The notes beneath the pieces were generated by a model. It saw nothing but the letters and a program-made list of their open reading frames with translations, was not told where the DNA came from and ran no database searches. Below are positions 5,832-7,758 of a stretch of 7,758 nucleotides of DNA, one piece after another (position 1 is the stretch's first letter; each line of letters starts with the position of its first letter). A program made the translations under genes and the position numbers. Origin of the DNA: Oscillospiraceae bacterium (GTDB lineage: Bacteria; Bacillota; Clostridia; Oscillospirales; Ruminococcaceae). The stretch is taken from NCBI GenBank assembly GCA_030527085.1, contig JAUNBN010000055.1, forward strand, positions 1 to 7,758. The letters run 5' to 3'.

Positions 5832-6547
5832 TGGCGGGGGTTGTGTTTGTAAAGACCTATACCGCGGCGGAGCTTCCTCCTGTAAACGAGACGGAGGTCT
5901 GGCGCTACGCCTTTTACGCCCGCTCTGAGCCAAAGCCCTCCGAGCTGTCAGTCCTGCTGGACGGGGCTGTCTCAGAGGCGCTGCCCCTCCTTACCTACCG
6001 CCTTTGCTTCCGCTGCTTTGCGCTCGACTGGTTCGGCGGAGCGCCGCGGCTACCCTTTCGAGCTCAGTCCGGGGATTTGGCGAGCTGTCTTGACGGCTCC
6101 GAGGAGCTTGTAATGTTCGCCGCCACTCTGGGACTGGAGCTCGACCGCCTGATAGAGCGCAGCCAGCGCCTCTCGCCCGCAAGGGCTCTGCTGCTTCAGG
6201 CGCTGGGCGCGGAGCGAATAGAGGCCCTCTGCGATTTGTTTTGCAGTGAGACGGAAGCAGAGGCGCGCTCTAAGGGTCTTGAAATTACCCCGCGCTTCTC
6301 GCCGGGCTACGGAGACTTGTCTCTCGAGGTTCAGCGGGATTTCTTCCGCCTGCTGGACTGCGGCAAGATAGGCCTCGCGCTCAACTCCAGCCTGCTGATG
6401 AGCCCCTCAAAATCCGTTACCGCCCTTTTCGGGCTGCGTCCGGCCCGAGAGACTGCCGCGCGGGAGCGGGAAAAATGCGAGCGCTGCCTCAAAACGGATT
6501 GCGGCCTGCGCGGAGATAAAGAGGAAGCGGCAGCCCAAAGCGTATAG
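5831..6547 (+). CDS. Stand-alone methionine synthase reactivation-domain protein (Met_synt_B12 family)
   Basis: A 238-residue protein matching the C-terminal AdoMet-binding activation domain of MetH, here as a separate polypeptide. In the family this domain binds S-adenosylmethionine and reductively methylates inactive cob(II)alamin to return MetH to its cycle. The key signature is RFSPGYGDLSLEVQ starting at R155, the counterpart of the RxxPGY SAM-binding motif, followed by IGLALNSSLLMSPSKSVTALFG near 185-206. The C-terminus carries C216, C219 and C224 (CxxCx4C), absent from E. coli MetH and possibly a metal site. Another CxxC lies in the N-terminal third (LCFRC). It starts one base inside the metF stop (TGATG) with no strong Shine-Dalgarno, pointing to coupled translation. 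A comparable split is known in Thermotoga maritima (TM0269 with a short MetH). Family assignment is firm; the role of the cysteines is unknown. Confidence 0.9.
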   Translation: MAGVVFVKTYTAAELPPVNETEVWRYAFYARSEPKPSELSVLLDGAVSEALPLLTYRLCFRCFALDWFGGAPRLPFRAQSGDLASCLDGSEELVMFAATLGLELDRLIERSQRLSPARALLLQALGAERIEALCDLFCSETEAEARSKGLEITPRFSPGYGDLSLEVQRDFFRLLDCGKIGLALNSSLLMSPSKSVTALFGLRPARETAAREREKCERCLKTDCGLRGDKEEAAAQSV

Positions 6548-6663
6548 AACGCAGTGTTTTCCACTCCGAAGGCGGGGGGGAAGCACTGTGGAAAGTATGC
6601 ATAGTCGGAATACAGTGAAGTATCCACACGGCGTAACGCCCCCAAAGAGGGATTATTTATTAA
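6548..6663 (+). other. Hairpin-rich spacer (leader) before metH
   Basis: This 116-nt gap is long for an operon whose previous junction overlaps. Three hairpins can be drawn. The first pairs 6552-6562 with 6578-6588 (11 bp, two G-U). The second pairs TGTGGA (6587-6592) with TCCACA (6623-6628), with an inner GTAT/ATAC match. The third is GGCG-TAA-CGCC (6630-6640). The first two share bases 6587-6588, so they may compete. No T-tract follows, so a simple terminator is unlikely. Processing, mRNA stability or translational control are options. Confidence 0.5.
6646..6651 (+). promoter_or_regulatory. Shine-Dalgarno of metH, long spacing
   Basis: AGAGGG lies 12 nt before the metH ATG, with an A/T-only stretch between them apart from one A-rich junction. 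An in-frame TAA touches the ATG (6661-6663), so the start cannot be further upstream. The same hexamer with long spacing is seen at spoIIE. Confidence 0.55.
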
Positions 6664-7758
6664 ATGAACATTCTGGACTACTTAAAAAACCACATCGTCT
6701 ATCTGGACGGCGGCATGGGCACGCTGCTGCAGGCGCGCGGCCTTAAGCCCGGAGAATACCCCGAGCGCTGGAACCTCTCGCGGCCTGAGACAATAGTTTC
6801 CGTCCACGAGGCCTACTATAACGCAGGCACGAATATCGTTTGCACCAATACCTTTGGGGCAAACGCCCTAAAATTCGCCGAGGAGGAGCTCGAGACCCTG
6901 ATTCACGCGGCTGTGGAGAACGCGAAAAAAGCGCGCGCGCGCAGTCTCGGCGCGCGGGAAAAGTTCGTCGCGCTGGATATCGGTCCCCTGGGCCGTATGC
7001 TCAGTCCCTACGGGGATTTGGATTTCGAGGATGCCGTGGCCGTCTTTGCCGAAACGGTGAAGCTGGGAGCGGCCTTCGGCGTGGATTTGATTTTCATAGA
7101 AACCATGAACGACAGTTACGAGACGAAGGCCGCGCTGCTGGCGGCTAAGGAGAACAGCTCCCTGCCTGTCTTTGTGTCGAACGCCTACAACGAGGACGTC
7201 CGGCTGATGACGGGAGCTTCTCCCGCTGCCATGGTGGCGCTGCTCGAGGGAATGGGCGCGGACGCTATAGGCGCGAACTGCTCGCTGGGGCCATTGCAGC
7301 TTCGGGGCGTTGTTGAGGAATATCTGGCCTATTCTTCGCTGCCCGTACTGCTCAAGCCCAACGCGGGGCTGCCCCGTATTGAGGACGGTAAAACCTGCTA
7401 CGACGTTTTACCCCCCGATTTTTCCGCCGCGATGAGCGAATACCTGCAAATGGGCGTTCGCATAGCGGGCGGCTGCTGCGGCACCACGCCCGAGCACATC
7501 GAAAGCCTGGTGAAAACCACCTCTGCCCTGACCCCCGCGCCCCTTAAAGAAAAAGAGCGCAGTCTCGTGAGTTCCTACGCCCGTGCCGTGGAGTTCGGCC
7601 TCTCGCCCGTTCTCATCGGCGAGCGCATCAACCCCACTGGTAAGCCGCGGCTCAAGGAGGCGCTGAGGACCGGAGATATGGGCTATATCCTGAACCTCGG
7701 CCTCTCGCAGCAGGAGGCGGGCGCGCATATTCTCGACGTGAACGCGGGGCTGCCCGAA
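6664..7758 (+). CDS. metH: Cobalamin-dependent methionine synthase, N-terminal part (truncated by window end)
   Basis: The frame is open from the ATG to the last base: 365 codons with no stop. MetH transfers the methyl group of 5-methyltetrahydrofolate to homocysteine through cobalamin. Residues 1 to about 290 form the homocysteine-binding barrel: LDGGMGTLLQ (14-23), CTNTFGAN (60-67), and the zinc ligands C206 in GANCSLGP and C271-C272 in GGCCGTTP, which also bind homocysteine thiolate in the family. The spacing matches T. maritima MetH as I recall it (C207, C272, C273). From about residue 315 the pterin-binding barrel begins with GERINPTGK (319-327) and reaches DVNAG (358-362) before the edge. 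The cobalamin domains must lie beyond the window. The reactivation domain is likely missing from this polypeptide because a separate protein precedes it, but that cannot be checked here. It is preceded by AGAGGG and an in-frame TAA. Confidence 0.96.
   Translation, partial: MNILDYLKNHIVYLDGGMGTLLQARGLKPGEYPERWNLSRPETIVSVHEAYYNAGTNIVCTNTFGANALKFAEEELETLIHAAVENAKKARARSLGAREKFVALDIGPLGRMLSPYGDLDFEDAVAVFAETVKLGAAFGVDLIFIETMNDSYETKAALLAAKENSSLPVFVSNAYNEDVRLMTGASPAAMVALLEGMGADAIGANCSLGPLQLRGVVEEYLAYSSLPVLLKPNAGLPRIEDGKTCYDVLPPDFSAAMSEYLQMGVRIAGGCCGTTPEHIESLVKTTSALTPAPLKEKERSLVSSYARAVEFGLSPVLIGERINPTGKPRLKEALRTGDMGYILNLGLSQQEAGAHILDVNAGLPE

Noticed and set aside
5283..5933. 216-codon open frame on the - strand
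   Set aside because: Antisense to metF and the start of the reactivase gene, both of which carry clear family motifs; no independent evidence.

Overview
The window looks like chromosomal DNA from a GC-rich, endospore-forming Firmicute, most likely a member of the Clostridia. The main evidence is a complete spoIIE gene, a protein confined to endospore formers, together with purine-rich Shine-Dalgarno sites and a clostridial-style split cobalamin-dependent methionine synthase. No rRNA, tRNA, CRISPR array or insertion sequence was found, and the species cannot be named from this sequence.

Left part (1-2182): a GC-rich hairpin sits at the very edge, followed by a promoter-like region (70-106) and a 625-residue multi-pass membrane protein on the + strand. 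It resembles the DUF6020 family, which has a GT-C-like layout but no known function. It ends at a hairpin plus T-tract that also separates it from the convergent spoIIE gene.

Middle (2183-4528, - strand): spoIIE encodes a ten-helix membrane anchor, a central regulatory region with a cysteine cluster and a C-terminal PP2C phosphatase with its metal-binding aspartates intact. Upstream is a promoter with the architecture of the Spo0A-activated sigma-A promoters of B. subtilis: a Spo0A-box-like heptamer overlapping the -35 element, separated by 22 bp from a good -10.

The divergent intergenic region (4529-4940, 412 nt) also holds a 71-nt structured inverted repeat with 14-bp arms and an imperfect 24-nt direct repeat. 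I could assign no known riboswitch class to it.

Right part (4941-7758, + strand): a methionine methyl-branch cluster. MetF makes 5-methyltetrahydrofolate; a stand-alone MetH reactivation-domain protein starts inside the metF stop codon; after a 116-nt spacer with several hairpins comes metH, cut by the window edge after 365 codons. Together they would transfer a one-carbon unit from methylenetetrahydrofolate to homocysteine through cobalamin, and rescue the cofactor when it becomes oxidised. I see no clearly novel system here. The most promising non-coding signals are the spoIIE promoter, the 71-nt inverted repeat and the hairpin-rich spacer before metH.
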